From an uncultured Micavibrio sp. (lineage in GTDB: Bacteria; Pseudomonadota; Alphaproteobacteria; Micavibrionales; UBA1664), in NCBI GenBank assembly GCA_913057885.1, contig CAJXOI010000028.1, forward strand, positions 1 to 7,842: DNA of 7,842 bases, given 5' to 3'. The notes under the pieces are model-generated. The model had not been told where the DNA came from. It saw only the letters and a list, made by a program, of their open reading frames with translations, and made no database searches. Position 1 is the first letter of the stretch; every line of letters starts with the position of its first letter. Positions 6,679-7,842 of this stretch are shown here, one piece after another. The position numbers and the translations under genes are program-made.

Positions 6679-7842
6679 ATGGAATTTATAAACACGATTG
6701 ATTGGTCATTTTGGTGGCCTATTCCATCTATATTACTTCTTATTTGTATGTCCGCTTTTTTTTCCGGTTCTGAAACGGCTTTAACGGCTGTATCGCGGGC
6801 GCGAATGCTGACGTTGGAAAAGGAAGGCAACCCAAGAGCCGCAATTGTTAATCTTTTGATTGAACACAGGGATCGACTGATCGGTGCGTTATTGTTGGGG
6901 AACAACCTGGTCAATATTCTGGCTTCGGCCTTGGCAACGGCCTTTTTTATAAATCTGGTCGGGGAGGCAGGCGTTGTCTATGCCACCCTTGTAATGACGT
7001 TGGTTGTTTTGATTTTTGCTGAGGTCTTACCTAAAACATATGCATTGGCCAATCACGACAAAATGGCCTTGTTTATTGCACCTGTTATAAGAGCTGTCGT
7101 TTTTGTTTTTTCACCTATCACCAATATGATTTCACAAATTGTGAATATGACATTGCGGATATTGGGGGTTCATGCTGGAAACCCCAATATGGCCGATTTA
7201 GCCGTGCAGGAATTGCGCGGCGCAATCGAATTGGCGCACGAGCATGAAAATGGTGACGGTGTTATGCGAGAATCATCAGAGAAACGTGCGATGCTTCGTT
7301 CTATCCTAGATTTGGTTGATGTTGATATTGAGGATGTTATGACTCACCGAAGTAATGTTGTGGCCTTGGACGGTGATGCCCCGATGAACCAATTAGTAGA
7401 TGAGGTTTTAAATAGCCCATACACACGATTGCCGGTATGGCAGGATGAGCCGGATAATATCATTGGTGTGATTCATGCAAAAATCTTGTTAAGGGAATTG
7501 CGAAGCGTTAGCGGCAATATTGAACGGTTAGACATTAAAACAATGCTGCTTGACCCCTGGTTTGTGCCGGAGACGACCACACTATATGATCAATTGCAGG
7601 CCTTTCGCGAGAGAAAAGAACATTTTGCCATTGTTGTGGACGAGTATGGATCGTGGCAGGGGATTGTTACACTTGAAGATATTCTTGAGGAAATTGTAGG
7701 TGAAATTGATGATGAACAAGATCTAACCGCCACAGGTATCCGTCAAGAGATGGATGGGACATATTTAATTGATGGGACTGCGACTGTCAGGGATGTTAAC
7801 CGCGAGCTGGATTGGAACCTGCCTGATGAACATTATACAACC
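6679..7842 (+). CDS. CNNM/CorC/HlyC-family membrane protein with CBS domains (3' end outside window)
   Basis: The frame opens at ATG 6679, the first start after an in-frame TAA at 6673-6675, and stays open for 388 codons to the window edge. The N-terminal DUF21/CNNM membrane domain (about 14-165) carries [11 protein letters not shown] (27-37), LLGNNLVNI (72-80) and AEVLPKTYA (114-122). Two CBS domains follow (about 218-275 and 285-345), the second containing [25 protein letters not shown]. The start of the small C-terminal CorC_HlyC (transporter-associated) domain follows at about 355. Relatives are usually 410-440 residues, so perhaps 30-50 are missing. The family is often labelled hemolysin, but characterised CNNM/CorC proteins are linked to Mg2+ and Co2+ transport or export, with nucleotide sensing by the CBS pair. 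No good Shine-Dalgarno is seen (GAGA about 13 bases upstream). Similar genes occur near xerD, aroK and aroB in other alphaproteobacteria. Confidence 0.93.
   Translation, partial: MEFINTIDWSFWWPIPSILLLICMSAFFSGSETALTAVSRARMLTLEKEGNPRAAIVNLLIEHRDRLIGALLLGNNLVNILASALATAFFINLVGEAGVVYATLVMTLVVLIFAEVLPKTYALANHDKMALFIAPVIRAVVFVFSPITNMISQIVNMTLRILGVHAGNPNMADLAVQELRGAIELAHEHENGDGVMRESSEKRAMLRSILDLVDVDIEDVMTHRSNVVALDGDAPMNQLVDEVLNSPYTRLPVWQDEPDNIIGVIHAKILLRELRSVSGNIERLDIKTMLLDPWFVPETTTLYDQLQAFRERKEHFAIVVDEYGSWQGIVTLEDILEEIVGEIDDEQDLTATGIRQEMDGTYLIDGTATVRDVNRELDWNLPDEHYTT

Noticed and set aside
6672..6914. Reverse-strand 80-codon frame opposite the CorC-like gene start
   Set aside because: It is antisense to the conserved membrane domain and has no domain-like sequence, so it is a shadow of the + strand gene.

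Overview
This window looks like chromosomal core sequence from an alphaproteobacterium of moderate to low GC content. The class assignment is an inference. It rests on the character of the enolase, AccA and XerD proteins, on xerD lying next to accA and close to a CorC/HlyC-type gene, and on a possible kdsA-like tail just upstream of eno. I see no prophage, insertion sequence, CRISPR array, tRNA or rRNA. No stretch longer than about 90 bases lacks a gene.

Layout, left to right. Positions 1-32 hold the probable last codons of an upstream gene, followed after 3 bases by eno (enolase, + strand, 36-1295). Eno converges on a class I photolyase gene (- strand, 1297-2709) with one base between the two stop codons. 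Upstream of the photolyase gene, on the same strand, is accA (2754-3698, acetyl-CoA carboxylase carboxyltransferase alpha). accA has its own candidate promoter and probably forms a two-gene unit with the photolyase. A strong stem-loop terminator (3760-3803), preceded by a second hairpin (3809-3827), separates accA from xerD (3837-4823, site-specific tyrosine recombinase). xerD has a strong ribosome binding site and a candidate extended -10 promoter overlapping the end of the gene before it. That gene (4894-6507) encodes a large exported protein I cannot name. A 43-codon single-membrane-segment ORF (6461-6592), missed by length-filtered ORF calling, overlaps its start. An 86-base divergent intergenic region follows, then a CNNM/CorC-type membrane protein with CBS domains (+ strand, 6679 onward) that runs off the right edge.

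The genes serve glycolysis, DNA repair, fatty-acid synthesis, chromosome dimer resolution and probably divalent-cation handling, and they do not form one pathway. I found no convincing new defence, mobile or biosynthetic system. The points most worth a second look are the unnamed exported protein with its overlapping small ORF and ambiguous start, the gapless eno/photolyase convergence with a terminator-like hairpin only beyond the photolyase start, the tandem hairpins after xerD, and the basic AT-hook-like tail on XerD.
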